Origin: an uncultured Selenomonadales bacterium
GTDB taxonomy: Bacteria; Bacillota; Clostridia; Christensenellales; QALW01
Assembly (NCBI GenBank): GCA_905200615.1
Contig: CAJKLB010000007.1
Span: forward strand, 1-64,000
Direction of reading: 5' to 3'
Length of the DNA stretch: 64,000 nt
Position numbers and translations under genes: made by a program. Numbering within the stretch: position 1 is the first letter of the stretch; the number at the start of each line of letters is the position of its first letter. This document shows positions 35,311-44,773 of the stretch, one piece after another. The notes under the pieces are model-generated. The model worked only from the letters and a program-made list of their open reading frames with translations. It searched no databases and was not told the origin of the DNA.

Positions 35311-37214
35311 TTTTTGATTCCCACAATCCTGTATTCCGCTCTCCACAGGGAGCCGTAAAACGCGGCGAAACCTTAACGCTTTGCCTTTTTGTCAGCGCGG
35401 CGCTTTTTCCCGCGCGTGTAACGGTAAGAATTTGGCAAAAGGAAACCGAACATCTGTTTTCTATGGAAAAAAAGGGGTTTTTTGCCCATACGCCTTACGG
35501 GGATTGTTTACATCAATTTTGTCTAAATGTTTCATGTGAAACAATTGGAGTGTTTTGGTATCAATTTTTGGTTGAAACCTCTCAGGGTATCCTGTATTGC
35601 GGCAATCAGGAAGATATGTTGGGCGGCGCGTGCACACTGCGGAACACGCCGGATTATCGTTTCAGTTATCGTGTAAATGTGATAGACGAATCCTTTGCCG
35701 TACCCGATTGGGCGCAGGGAGCGGTGATGTATCAAATTTTTCCGGACCGATTTTTCCGCGCCCGGGGAACAGGCGATATCACTGACAGGCGAATGCATGA
35801 AAACTGGGATGAAAACCCGGAATATCTTCCCGATCCCGAAAAAGGCTATTATGCGGCCGATGATTTTTTCGGCGGCAATTTAAAAGGGATTCAGGAAAAA
35901 CTACCGTATTTAAAAAGTCTTCACGTAGAGGTCCTCTATTTAAATCCGATTTTTCAAGCCTATTCCAATCACCGCTATGATACCGGGGATTATGAAAAAA
36001 TTGACCCTCTCTTAGGGACCAATCAAGAGTTTGAAGAACTATGTGACGCCGCGAAAGAACAGGGAATTCGCGTTCTTTTAGACGGCGTATTCTCTCATAC
36101 AGGCAGTAACAGCCGTTATTTTAACCGGGAAGGAAACTATCCCGAGACAGGCGCGTATCAGTCGAGAAATTCCGCGTATTATCCGTGGTACGAATTTTTT
36201 GAGTTTCCTAACCGTTACGACTGTTGGTGGGGGATTTGGTCCCTTCCGTGTGTGCGGGAGATGACGCCTCCCTATTTAAATTATATCCTTCTATCCGAAA
36301 ACAGCATCGTCCGGCGTTGGCTTCAAAGCGGCGCGGCCGGATGGCGGCTGGATGTAGCTGACGAGCTTCCGGACGAATTTATTAAGCTTCTGCGCCGCTG
36401 CGCAAAGGAAGAAAAAAGCGACGCTCTGATTCTCGGTGAGGTTTGGGAAGACGCCGCCGATAAGATCAGCTATGATAAGCGGCGGGAATTTTTATTCGGC
36501 CGCGAGCTGGACAGCGTTATGAATTATCCGCTTCGGGAAGCGATTATCGGACTTTTGACCGGTGAAATTTCGGCAGAGAATTTCTGCCGCCGCATCCTTT
36601 CTCTGCGGGAAAATTATCCGAAACAAACCTTTTACTGTCTGATGAATTTTTTGTCTACGCACGATGTAGAACGTATTACAACGCGCCTCGCGGGAGATAC
36701 GCGAATGCTTTCACGGCAGGAAAAAGCAAACTATATGGTAAGCGGCCATGCCTTGATACGGGCAAAAGCACTGCACAAGCTGGCGGCATTGATTCTCTAT
36801 GCTCTGCCGGGTATGCCTTGTATCTATTACGGCGATGAAGCCGGTTTGCAAGGCTGCACCGATCCTTTTAACCGCGGTACCTATCCCTGGGGAAAAGAGG
36901 ATGCGGAGCTGCTGGCTTGGTATCGTGCCCTGGGAGAAATGCGGGATGAAACCTTCCGCGCCGGCAGTTTACAGCTGGAATGCGCCGGCGCGCTTTTGAG
37001 CATCCGCCGAAAACACGCGCGCAGCCGGCGCTATGTTCTGATAAATCCCACCGATGACTGTATCGAAACGATGCTGGATGCCTCTTATTTTCAAGACGAG
37101 CCGCAGCTTCTTTTGTCTACCCAAGACGGTATGCAGTATTCCATACGAGAAAACGGCTGTTATTTACTGCTGCCTCCCTATGGGGGCGCGGTCTTCGGAG
37201 AGTGTTTCACATGA
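35289..37214 (+). CDS. GH13 alpha-glucosidase/neopullulanase-like enzyme
   Basis: A 641-residue cytoplasmic enzyme with an N-terminal beta-sandwich (about residues 1-130) and a GH13 barrel: DGVFSHTG (265-272), the nucleophile Asp355 in GWRLDVADE, the acid Glu384 in LILGEVWED and the third carboxylate in FLSTHDVER. The layout fits neopullulanase/cyclomaltodextrinase-type enzymes that trim or debranch maltodextrins, which suits its place after glgA and glgP. Two parS-like palindromes lie in this gene: one encodes residues 80-85 (NVSCET), the other contains the stop codon. They appear tolerated by the protein. Confidence 0.88.
   Translation: MESFNGIIFDSHNPVFRSPQGAVKRGETLTLCLFVSAALFPARVTVRIWQKETEHLFSMEKKGFFAHTPYGDCLHQFCLNVSCETIGVFWYQFLVETSQGILYCGNQEDMLGGACTLRNTPDYRFSYRVNVIDESFAVPDWAQGAVMYQIFPDRFFRARGTGDITDRRMHENWDENPEYLPDPEKGYYAADDFFGGNLKGIQEKLPYLKSLHVEVLYLNPIFQAYSNHRYDTGDYEKIDPLLGTNQEFEELCDAAKEQGIRVLLDGVFSHTGSNSRYFNREGNYPETGAYQSRNSAYYPWYEFFEFPNRYDCWWGIWSLPCVREMTPPYLNYILLSENSIVRRWLQSGAAGWRLDVADELPDEFIKLLRRCAKEEKSDALILGEVWEDAADKISYDKRREFLFGRELDSVMNYPLREAIIGLLTGEISAENFCRRILSLRENYPKQTFYCLMNFLSTHDVERITTRLAGDTRMLSRQEKANYMVSGHALIRAKALHKLAALILYALPGMPCIYYGDEAGLQGCTDPFNRGTYPWGKEDAELLAWYRALGEMRDETFRAGSLQLECAGALLSIRRKHARSRRYVLINPTDDCIETMLDASYFQDEPQLLLSTQDGMQYSIRENGCYLLLPPYGGAVFGECFT
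35528..35543. promoter_or_regulatory. parS-like ParB-binding site 1
   Basis: TGTTTCATGTGAAACA differs from the widespread bacterial parS consensus (TGTTTCACGTGAAACA) at one central base. It lies inside the GH13 coding region and is the exact reverse complement of site 2. A chromosomal parA-parB pair is present at 57.2-58.9 kb. Confidence 0.8.
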
Positions 37215-37218
37215 AACA
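37203..37218. promoter_or_regulatory. parS-like ParB-binding site 2
   Basis: TGTTTCACATGAAACA differs from consensus parS at one central base. The TGA stop codon of the GH13 gene (37212-37214) lies within the site. Confidence 0.8.
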
Positions 37219-37413
37219 TTCGACATACAGGAAAAACAGAAAAGAAGCATAAACGCGCTTGTCCTCTGCTGCAAAGACGGAAAAAACGCATCGCCTCAAA
37301 AATGCGCATACGCCGCATGAAAAAAACCCTTTTAGGTCAGCAATAAGTGTGCGAAGCGGGGAACAGAGCATAGGCAAAACAGGAACGATAAGGATCGAGA
37401 TCCTTTCAATAAA

Positions 37414-37429
37414 AGTTTCACGTGAAACA
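37414..37429. promoter_or_regulatory. parS-like ParB-binding site 3
   Basis: AGTTTCACGTGAAACA contains the perfect 14-bp parS palindrome GTTTCACGTGAAAC and differs only in the outermost base. It lies between the GH13 gene and the VOC-family gene, ending 14 bases before the latter's start. Confidence 0.85.
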
Positions 37430-37443
37430 AAAGGAGAGATTTT

Positions 37444-37851
37444 ATGGCAAACGAAAAAATAAACGGAATGGGCTTTCACCACATTGGCTTAAAGGCCGCT
37501 GATTTTCAAAAATCGGTAGCTTTTTATAAAGCGCTGGGGCTGAAAGAAGTTGTAGGCTGGGGCGAAGGCGAAAAGGAAATTTTAATGCTGGATTTAGGTG
37601 ACGGCGGAAAAATCGAACTGTTTGCCAGCGGCGGAGATGAATTCAGTGAAAACGGAAAGTGGATTCATTTTGCCGTGGGTGTAGAAGATGTACAAAAGGC
37701 CTATGATACCGCGATTGCCGCCGGCGCGGTTTCTCACATTGCCCCTAAAATAATGGAACTGGATTCTCGGCCTTATCCGATGACGATTCAAGTGGCTTTT
37801 GTAAAAGGACCGGACGGTGAGCAAATCGAGTTTTTTAAACAGGTAAAATAA
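37444..37851 (+). CDS. VOC-family (glyoxalase/bleomycin-resistance fold) protein
   Basis: The 135-residue protein opens with GFHHIGLKAADFQKSVAFYKALGLKEV and ends with FVKGPDGEQIEFFKQV, the two ends of a vicinal-oxygen-chelate domain. The metal-binding His near the start and Glu near the end are present, as in lactoylglutathione-lyase-like proteins. The substrate is unknown. GGAGAG precedes the ATG. It lies after three parS-like sites and is followed 5 bases later by the DUF2284 gene, so these two are co-transcribed. Confidence 0.8.
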   Translation: MANEKINGMGFHHIGLKAADFQKSVAFYKALGLKEVVGWGEGEKEILMLDLGDGGKIELFASGGDEFSENGKWIHFAVGVEDVQKAYDTAIAAGAVSHIAPKIMELDSRPYPMTIQVAFVKGPDGEQIEFFKQVK

Positions 37852-37856
37852 TTGCG

Positions 37857-38381
37857 ATGTTAACAAAAGACGCGATAAAAAAAATAGGAATCAGCCAATA
37901 TGGTATCATATCTCCTACAGAAATCGATTTTGAAGCGGATATTCAAAAAATCTGCGAGAAAAATTGCGGTTTGTACGGAAAATCTTGGGCTTGTCCTCCG
38001 GCCGTGGGAACCGTTTTACAGTGCAGGGAACGATGTTTGCAATTCAAACAAGCTATGTTATTTAACGCGGTTTATCCTTTAGAAGATTCTTTTGATTATG
38101 AAGGGATGATGGCCGGCCACAAAGAATTCAAAAAGCTGTGTGACCGGTTATACGACTTTGCAAAAAAACAAGATACACGGTTTCTTCTTCTATCCAACGA
38201 AGGATGTAAACGATGCAAAATTTGTACCTATCCCGCGGAAAAATGCAGAATACCGGAAAAATTATTTCCGTCCATAGAAGGCTTTGGAATCCATGTGGCC
38301 GTTCTTGCCGAAAAAGCGGGTATCCTGTATAATAACGGAGAAAATACGGTAACCTATTTCGGCATGCTGTTGTATGGATAA
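37857..38381 (+). CDS. DUF2284 Cys-rich metal-binding protein
   Basis: A 174-residue soluble protein with two Cys clusters: CEKNCGLYGKSWACPPAVG (about residues 33-51) and CKRCKICTYPAEKC (about 117-130). This pattern is that of DUF2284 putative metal-binding proteins, common in anaerobes and of unknown role, perhaps holding an iron-sulfur cluster or zinc. It is 5 bases downstream of the VOC gene. Confidence 0.8.
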   Translation: MLTKDAIKKIGISQYGIISPTEIDFEADIQKICEKNCGLYGKSWACPPAVGTVLQCRERCLQFKQAMLFNAVYPLEDSFDYEGMMAGHKEFKKLCDRLYDFAKKQDTRFLLLSNEGCKRCKICTYPAEKCRIPEKLFPSIEGFGIHVAVLAEKAGILYNNGENTVTYFGMLLYG

Positions 38382-38777
38382 CAACTTCCGATTGATAAGA
38401 TACAACTTTTGTCAATTGGAGGCCATGAATATAATAACAGTGATTTTTTCAATATTTCGAAAAAACCCGAAAAAGAACTATACAGACTAATAAAAATTTT
38501 TATAAGAATAATCCAAATGATGCAATTGGGCGGCAGATACTTCGGACAGAGACGGAATTTGGGAGGTTTCATTTGACAAAAAAAAGTATTGAATATGTTC
38601 TTAGATTACCCACATGAATTGACACACGAACAAAAAGCAATCTTTGATAAAGAAAATCCATATTGGGCGGATTTTTTCAAAAAGAAAACCTTTCATAAGT
38701 AGAATTCGGCATAGATTAAAATAATGCGCGTAAACAAAAATCATTGCTTTTTGCCCAGGTTTATTTTTTCAAAGAAC
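38382..38777. pseudogene. Intergenic stretch with possible gene remnants
   Basis: No intact gene is seen. Two short pieces look protein-like: about 38400-38577 reads as GGHEYNNSDFFNISKKPEKE and on, and a 35-codon frame from an ATG at 38595 to a TAG at 38702 reads YPHELTHEQKAIFDKENPYW with a DFFKKK end. They are in different frames and lack ribosome sites, so they may be broken ends of a former gene. I do not recognise the family. Confidence 0.3.
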
Positions 38778-38827
38778 AGTAAAACAGCGTCCTGCAGGAA
38801 AGAAGACGCTGTTTTACTTATTTTTAA
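38778..38827. terminator. Bidirectional terminator
   Basis: AGTAAAACAGCGTC pairs with GACGCTGTTTTACT over 14 bp around a 13-base loop and is followed by TATTTTTAAA. It ends just before the stop of the minus-strand gene at 38829. Confidence 0.8.
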
Positions 38828-38828
38828 A

Positions 38829-41321
38829 TCATTTTAAATACGCGTTAATCTGATCTACCCGCGCGTTCCCGTTTAAATCTCCCTTATAACAAATCACTTG
38901 AATGGCTTCTGTTTCCGTTTCCTCAAAAGTAAAGTTCAGCTCTGTTTCCTTATTATCTTTTACCGAAGCCACCTTCTTTTCTCCTTCTGAAGTAACCAGA
39001 ACAATATCAAAAGAATCCAGCGTATACCCAAGATCGGTAGTATAAAGTACAATATTGTTGATTTTTACCGGTTGTTTGGGATGCACCGTTAAAATTGCCG
39101 GATCTTCCGCGGAGCAAACCTTTTCACTGCACCAGCCTGTAAAATGGCCGGTAGTACCGCTGGTAGCCCTGGAAGGCAGACAGCGGGGATCGTATTTTTC
39201 ATGAAAATCATCACAGGTGGCGGGAGCGCCTAAAATCAAACTGGCCGAACCGTATCCGGTCACCGTAATTTCCAGCGGCTCGGATTCTACACCGTTTTCC
39301 ATTACGAATTTCGCATAAAAAGTACCGTCACAAATCGGGAAAGCAACGTAATTATTATCCTGCGCCATGATAAAGCAAGGATCGCCGTTTTTATCTGTGA
39401 GCACACACTGCGCGTTTTGATACCAGCTGTTATAAGGCTCAAATACCGGTAAAAAAGTAATTCTCTTATCCTTTTCGGTCAATACCGTTCTCTTTTCAAA
39501 ATGAATAAACGGCCGCACGCTCACGCTTTCAGGACCCTTGGGCGGATCCTCCGTATACTGGCGAATGACGACAAACTTACGCGAAACCACGGTACCGTCT
39601 TCCTTTTCGGCCGTTACTTTTACACTACCGTTTTTACCGTTGGCGCAAAGCAGACCGGTCTGGCTGATTGTAGCAATTGCCTCATCATCACAACGCCAGC
39701 GAACGGGATAATTAGCCGAGAGCTGCAGCGTATCGCCTTTGTGGGTAAGCACGGTTTTAAAGTTTTGGGAAGTAATCATCAAAGGACGATTCGTAAACAG
39801 TTCCGGACGGGAAGTTACAATAATCACCCAAGATCCGGAATCGGGTTTAGGAGGAATGGTATACATTCCGTTTTCCGGAATAAATTCTTCGGCAAGCGTC
39901 AAGTTTCCGGTATGAATATCAAACCAGAACGCTGAATATTTTTCTTTTTTCATCTGCTTAAATACGGCATTTGCCTGCCCGAATTTAAACAACATGGCAA
40001 TATAGGTATGATCCTCCAAAGTAGAAAGGCACATTTCCGTATCAAAATCCCACCAGGAAGTATCATCAAAGCGGGGGATCAGCTTCCACCAGGGAATACT
40101 TTCAAACAGCTGCCGCATCGCGATCAGCTTTGCACCCCCCGGCAGATTCAATCCTTCAAACCAGCGCATATAGCCGCCGTAGTCCATCCAGTCATTCACA
40201 TCATAATTTCCGTTCCAAACACCGTGCGCGCCGTAGCCGTACCCGAACACACCATTTAAAAAAGAACGATATCCCGCGCAAACAGCTCCGTTTTCCGTAT
40301 TCCAAAGATGTTCATATCCGGTTTCATAATTCACCAAAGGCTTGGTAGGTTTATAATCATAAAATTCACGGAAATAGCTGAGTTTCGACATACCCTGCGC
40401 CTGCAGACCGAACCAGGAATGAAAATATTTATTTCCCCAAGCCGTATTATGAGCAAAGCACCGGCCGTCATTACACATATGCGCGGTAAGCGGATGCTTA
40501 TAACAATCATTTACATACAGCGTTTCAGCCACTACCATCCATTTACGGATTTCGGCGCCGCCGTAAAAATCCGCGTCGCTTTCCTGCGCTGTAGTCCACA
40601 GTACCGGATAGGCACCATACCGAGCCAACCACATTTTTGTTAAACGCACCAAATATTCCGGCGTAAACCGATCATCGTTAATGGTAGGCGTAAAAAACAA
40701 CTGAGCGTTGGCATGCACCAGACCGTTTTCGGCAAGATAGCGGAATTTTACATCAAACCCCTCGCGCAGCGCGGCAATATCCGCTTCGTCGATTCCATCA
40801 TGAAAATTCATCTTCGGCGGAGAAAGCGGCTCGGACTGATACACCGTAAAGCCCTGCGCAATACGCATATCCACCATAAAACGGAATTGAGACTCAATTC
40901 CTTCCACATTGGAATCATTCCAATGTTCATGAGGCATCAGCCAATGAGTATCTCCTAAATAAAAAAACGGAGTACCGTCATCATATACAAAATAGTGTCC
41001 ATCTTCACTGACTTTTAAAAAACCATGCTGATAGATGGCATGTTCGCCCGTATATTCCACGCATTCAATCGTGCCGGTAATACCTTCTAAACCGGTGTCA
41101 CCCTTGTTCGAGCAGCAGGTGACATATTTCCACTGTCCTAAACGCGTAAGCGCAATACGAACACGCCAAATATCACCACCGTCCCAAAAAGCAGGACGGG
41201 TAAGAACCGTACCGTCTTCACAGGTAAAAACAACATTCATATCCACATCATAAAAAGGATTGCTGTATTCTGCGGCCGCATGAAAAACCAATTCACCACA
41301 CAGCCATTTTTGAAGCTGCAT
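38829..41321 (-). CDS. GH140-like (DUF5060/DUF4038) glycoside hydrolase-family protein
   Basis: An 830-residue protein. The N-terminal beta-sandwich (about residues 1-90, with NPFYDVDMNVVF and GIWRVRI-type strands) fits DUF5060. It is followed by a barrel of the DUF4038 type related to apiosidases, with FFYLGDTHWLMPHE and LWTTAQESDADF. The C-terminal half has a Big_2/Ig-like domain (LQLSANYPVRWRCDDEAIATIS) and a final beta-sandwich that may bind carbohydrate. There is no signal peptide, which is odd for a protein with Ig-like parts. The substrate is unknown and likely a plant or host glycan. Confidence 0.7.
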   Translation of the reverse strand: MQLQKWLCGELVFHAAAEYSNPFYDVDMNVVFTCEDGTVLTRPAFWDGGDIWRVRIALTRLGQWKYVTCCSNKGDTGLEGITGTIECVEYTGEHAIYQHGFLKVSEDGHYFVYDDGTPFFYLGDTHWLMPHEHWNDSNVEGIESQFRFMVDMRIAQGFTVYQSEPLSPPKMNFHDGIDEADIAALREGFDVKFRYLAENGLVHANAQLFFTPTINDDRFTPEYLVRLTKMWLARYGAYPVLWTTAQESDADFYGGAEIRKWMVVAETLYVNDCYKHPLTAHMCNDGRCFAHNTAWGNKYFHSWFGLQAQGMSKLSYFREFYDYKPTKPLVNYETGYEHLWNTENGAVCAGYRSFLNGVFGYGYGAHGVWNGNYDVNDWMDYGGYMRWFEGLNLPGGAKLIAMRQLFESIPWWKLIPRFDDTSWWDFDTEMCLSTLEDHTYIAMLFKFGQANAVFKQMKKEKYSAFWFDIHTGNLTLAEEFIPENGMYTIPPKPDSGSWVIIVTSRPELFTNRPLMITSQNFKTVLTHKGDTLQLSANYPVRWRCDDEAIATISQTGLLCANGKNGSVKVTAEKEDGTVVSRKFVVIRQYTEDPPKGPESVSVRPFIHFEKRTVLTEKDKRITFLPVFEPYNSWYQNAQCVLTDKNGDPCFIMAQDNNYVAFPICDGTFYAKFVMENGVESEPLEITVTGYGSASLILGAPATCDDFHEKYDPRCLPSRATSGTTGHFTGWCSEKVCSAEDPAILTVHPKQPVKINNIVLYTTDLGYTLDSFDIVLVTSEGEKKVASVKDNKETELNFTFEETETEAIQVICYKGDLNGNARVDQINAYLK

Positions 41322-41660
41322 AATAATTACCTCGCATTTTTCAATCTTTCCCCGATTATAGCAAAAGGCAGAATCAAAGTCAATACCGTATTCGGAAATT
41401 TTTTCAATATCTCCGGTTTTTCTGCTTTTTTCAAAAAACCGGCTGTGAAATCAACGGAATTTTGAGAAAAAACAAACTTTGAATGACGCGTTTTCTCCGC
41501 GCGAATCTCTGATCGGCGCCTGAAAAACCGCCTTTTTACGATTTTTATCTGTAAGCTGTTTTTCGATGAGCACAAAAAAACGCGGCTCTGCCGCCGCGGA
41601 AAAATAAGCCGGTTGTCGATAATCAAACCGCTCTTTCTTTTTTTAAAGTGCGATCCTTTT
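41322..41660. other. Intergenic stretch upstream of the GH140-like gene
   Basis: No gene is seen. It contains the gltX terminator (41574-41598) and, near 41322-41340, the GAGG-type ribosome site and likely promoter of the GH140-like gene. Confidence 0.5.
41574..41598 (-). terminator. Terminator of the dnaN-gltX operon
   Basis: On the minus strand CGCGGC and GCCGCG form a 6-bp GC-only stem followed by seven T. It lies 63 bases after the gltX stop. Confidence 0.65.
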
Positions 41661-43106
41661 TTAAGCAAACATCGCGATCGCCGCGTCCAGCCGTTTTAAG
41701 GTTTCTTCCTTTCCTAAAATATCCGCCAGTTCCACCGCGCCCCCGGGCGTGCTTTCCAACCCGCATAACGCCACGCGTGCCGGCCACATAATTGCACCGT
41801 TCTTCTTTCCTTTTTCCTGTGCAAGCTGAATCAAGGCGTCATGAATCGTTTGTTCGCACCAGTTCTCTATTGTTTCATATACCGCGCGCACTTCTTTTAA
41901 ACTCTCCAAGGCTCCCGCCTCATCAAGCTTAAATTTTTTATGACAATACAGGGTCTTTTCGTGGGGGGCTACCTCAGGCAAAAATGCCAATTTTTCAGGA
42001 ATTTGTGATAAAATTTCGATTCTTGTTTGTATCAAGGCAGCAAGCTTTTTTGCGTCATACGATTTTAAATCAGGATTTTTTTCCAGCCAAGGCTCCGCTA
42101 CGGCAAAAAAATCGTCAAAAGACATCGCTTTAATATATTCACCGTTCATCCATTGCAGCTTAGGAATATCAAAAATTGCCGGTGATTTACTGATTCCTTC
42201 CAAGGTAAAAGCCTGAATCAGCTCTTGGCGTGTATAAATTTCTTGATTGGTGCCGTCATTCCAGCCCAAAAGCGCGATATAATTTACTACGGCATCGGAA
42301 AGATAGCCGTTATCCAAAAGATCATGGAAGGACATATCTCCGTTTCGCTTGGAAAGCTTATGCGTCGCGTCTTTCATAATCAACGGAAGATGCACATATA
42401 TCGGAGGTTCCCAGCCGAAAGCCTTATACAAAAGATTATACTTGGGTGTGCTGGAAAGATATTCGCTTCCGCGCATTACATGAGTAATCTCCATCAAATG
42501 ATCATCCACGACATTAGCAAAATTATATGTGGGCAATCCATCGCTTTTCAAAAGCACCATATCGTCAAGATCGGCGCAATCCACGGTAATGGTACCGAAA
42601 ATAACATCCTCAAAGGAAATCGTACCTTCGGTAGGGGTGTTTTGGCGAATTACATACGGTTCTCCCGCCTCTATACGCTTTTGAATCTCTTGCTTGCTTA
42701 AGCTAAGACATGTTTTAGGATATTTATAGGTTTCTCCTTTTTCCTCAGCGGCTTTCCGCTCCTTTTCAAGCGTTTCATCCGTACAAAAACAATAATAAGC
42801 AGCTCCTTTTTCTATCAGATCCCGCGCGTATTTTTGATAAATTTCTCTGCGCTGGGATTGAAAATAAGGACCTCTTCCTTGTTCTTTACCGGGTCCTTCA
42901 TCATAATCCAGTCCCGTTTGCTGCAGCGTTTTAAAAATAATATCCGTTGCCGATTCCTGATAGCGATTTTGATCGGTATCCTCAATCCGTACTACAAATT
43001 CGCCTCCATTTTTTCTGGCAAAAAGATATCCGTACAAAGCGGTTCTTAAATTTCCTATATGCATATTGCCGGTAGGGCTGGGTGCATAGCGTGTTCTTAC
43101 TTTCAT
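41661..43106 (-). CDS. gltX: Glutamyl-tRNA synthetase
   Basis: The 481-residue class I enzyme charges tRNA-Glu. HIGN (residues 16-19 in TGNMHIGNLRTALYG) and KLSKR (250-254) are the ATP-binding signatures, and the zinc-region Cys (CFCTDE) and anticodon-binding C-terminal part are present. It starts 10 bases after radC on the same strand and is the last gene of a run that begins with dnaN. Confidence 0.93.
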   Translation of the reverse strand: MKVRTRYAPSPTGNMHIGNLRTALYGYLFARKNGGEFVVRIEDTDQNRYQESATDIIFKTLQQTGLDYDEGPGKEQGRGPYFQSQRREIYQKYARDLIEKGAAYYCFCTDETLEKERKAAEEKGETYKYPKTCLSLSKQEIQKRIEAGEPYVIRQNTPTEGTISFEDVIFGTITVDCADLDDMVLLKSDGLPTYNFANVVDDHLMEITHVMRGSEYLSSTPKYNLLYKAFGWEPPIYVHLPLIMKDATHKLSKRNGDMSFHDLLDNGYLSDAVVNYIALLGWNDGTNQEIYTRQELIQAFTLEGISKSPAIFDIPKLQWMNGEYIKAMSFDDFFAVAEPWLEKNPDLKSYDAKKLAALIQTRIEILSQIPEKLAFLPEVAPHEKTLYCHKKFKLDEAGALESLKEVRAVYETIENWCEQTIHDALIQLAQEKGKKNGAIMWPARVALCGLESTPGGAVELADILGKEETLKRLDAAIAMFA

Positions 43107-43116
43107 TTTTTTCTCC

Positions 43117-43842
43117 TTATTCTGCTACTTGTCTTTTTTCTTCCGAATCCGGCGTGTCAATAGACCGCTGAAGCAAATTTCCGGAAGAAAAACAAAAGGT
43201 TTTATCCCCTGAAAAAATAATATGATCGATCAATTCTATTTCCATTGGTTTTAACGCGACGGCAATCTGCTGCGTCATAAGAATATCCGCAGGAGACGGC
43301 TGCACATTTCCGCTGGGATGGTTATGCGCCAAAATAATCTGCTTGGCGTTGTTGCGCAAAGCAAGATTCACCACCTCACGTATATAAACCGGCGAACGGT
43401 CAATGGTACCCTCGGAAAGTTTATTCATACTGTTCAGGCAGCAATGGTTATCTAAACAAAGCATATAAAGCACTTCGTTTTTTTCGCCCATGAATTTTGT
43501 TTTCATAAATTCCCTTACTTGAGAAATGGAACCTAACCGCGGTTTATCCTTCCATCTGCTTTCATGATACATTCTGGAAATCTGCGGAATCAGCTTTAAC
43601 AATACCGCACCGTTTTCGGAAATATAATTTACTTTTTTCAGCTCTTCAATATCCGCGTCCATTACACCGGCAAGAGAACCGAAACGGTCAATTAACTCAT
43701 GCGCTATAGGATTCACATCAATTCTGGGTATCGCATAGGTAAGCAAAAGCTCTAACGCCTGATGTTCCGTTCTTCCCGCCAGACCGGTGGTGATAAAGCT
43801 TTTTCTTAAATTTTTTCTATGTCCCTCATGCAAGCTCTTCAC
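43117..43842 (-). CDS. radC: RadC/YicR-family JAMM-domain protein
   Basis: A 241-residue protein. A helix-hairpin-helix-like N-terminal part (about residues 20-85) is followed by the RadC JAB1/MPN domain with HNHPSG (173-178) and Asp186, the metal-binding JAMM pattern. The family name suggests DNA repair, but its true activity is unsettled. It overlaps the aldo/keto reductase gene by 17 bases. Confidence 0.88.
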   Translation of the reverse strand: MKSLHEGHRKNLRKSFITTGLAGRTEHQALELLLTYAIPRIDVNPIAHELIDRFGSLAGVMDADIEELKKVNYISENGAVLLKLIPQISRMYHESRWKDKPRLGSISQVREFMKTKFMGEKNEVLYMLCLDNHCCLNSMNKLSEGTIDRSPVYIREVVNLALRNNAKQIILAHNHPSGNVQPSPADILMTQQIAVALKPMEIELIDHIIFSGDKTFCFSSGNLLQRSIDTPDSEEKRQVAE

Positions 43843-44773
43843 CTTCTAAAAACTTTATTTCTTCTTTTTTCAGCGTATACCGCACGCCCAAAACACTTTC
43901 ATTTAACTGATCTACCGAAGAAAATCCGCCGATAGCGGCGGCAGGAACCTCCTTGGAAAGCACATAAGAAATCAAGAGAGCGGGTATCGGTATCTTTTTC
44001 TCTTGGGAAAGCTGTTGAATTCTCTCAGCGCGCCGAAAGTTTTCCCGCAACGGTAAATACGAAAGCTTTCCCGATTCCTTAAGCTCGCCGCCGAAAAAGT
44101 ATTTTGAAAAAAATCCCTTTGCCTGTACGGAATACGCGATAACGGGAAAAGCGTTTTCCCGATACCAGTTATATTCAATATCATTCATAACCACATGCGT
44201 GATATCGCCCGTGAGCGGCGGCGTAGTAAGCGCATAGGAATAGTTGATTTGACTGACTGTAAAGGGGCGAAGTCCGTTTTTTTGGGCAAATTGATTTGCC
44301 ATACCGATTCTGCCGCAGCTCCAATTAGAAGCGCCGATCTCCCGCACCTTTCCCTCTTGTATAAATTTATTCAACGTAATAAGCATTTCTTCCGGCGGTG
44401 TATCGGGCTTATCTCGGTGAAGAAAATAAAGATCAATATATTCGGTATTCAACGCTTTCAGCGAAGCCTCCAAATCCTTTCGCAATTCTTTTTCGCTCAG
44501 CCGCGTTTTATACATTTCTTTTCGAGAAAGCGGAAAACCGCCCTTACTGATAATAATTACCTTTTCTCTTTGTTTCTTTTTTAAATATTGGCCCAAAAAT
44601 TCCTCACATTTTCCGCCGCAGTAAGAACGCGCCACATCCAACGTGCAAAAACCAAAATCCAGATATCTGTCAAGAATCCGAAAACATTCTTCTTTTCTGT
44701 CCTCTTCGCCCAATCTTCCCGCACCGAGAACCAAGCGATCCAGCTGTAAAACTCCGGTTTTTAATTTTTCCAT
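43826..44773 (-). CDS. Aldo/keto reductase
   Basis: This 315-residue NADPH-dependent oxidoreductase has the expected barrel segments: FGFCTLDVARSY with the catalytic Asp and Tyr, VIIISKGG with the catalytic Lys, YIDLYFLHRDKPDTPPEE with the catalytic His, and IGASNWS. It probably reduces or oxidises a small carbonyl or sugar compound. It is wedged between recF and radC with overlaps of 13 and 17 bases, an unusual position for a metabolic enzyme. Confidence 0.88.
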   Translation of the reverse strand: MEKLKTGVLQLDRLVLGAGRLGEEDRKEECFRILDRYLDFGFCTLDVARSYCGGKCEEFLGQYLKKKQREKVIIISKGGFPLSRKEMYKTRLSEKELRKDLEASLKALNTEYIDLYFLHRDKPDTPPEEMLITLNKFIQEGKVREIGASNWSCGRIGMANQFAQKNGLRPFTVSQINYSYALTTPPLTGDITHVVMNDIEYNWYRENAFPVIAYSVQAKGFFSKYFFGGELKESGKLSYLPLRENFRRAERIQQLSQEKKIPIPALLISYVLSKEVPAAAIGGFSSVDQLNESVLGVRYTLKKEEIKFLEGEELA

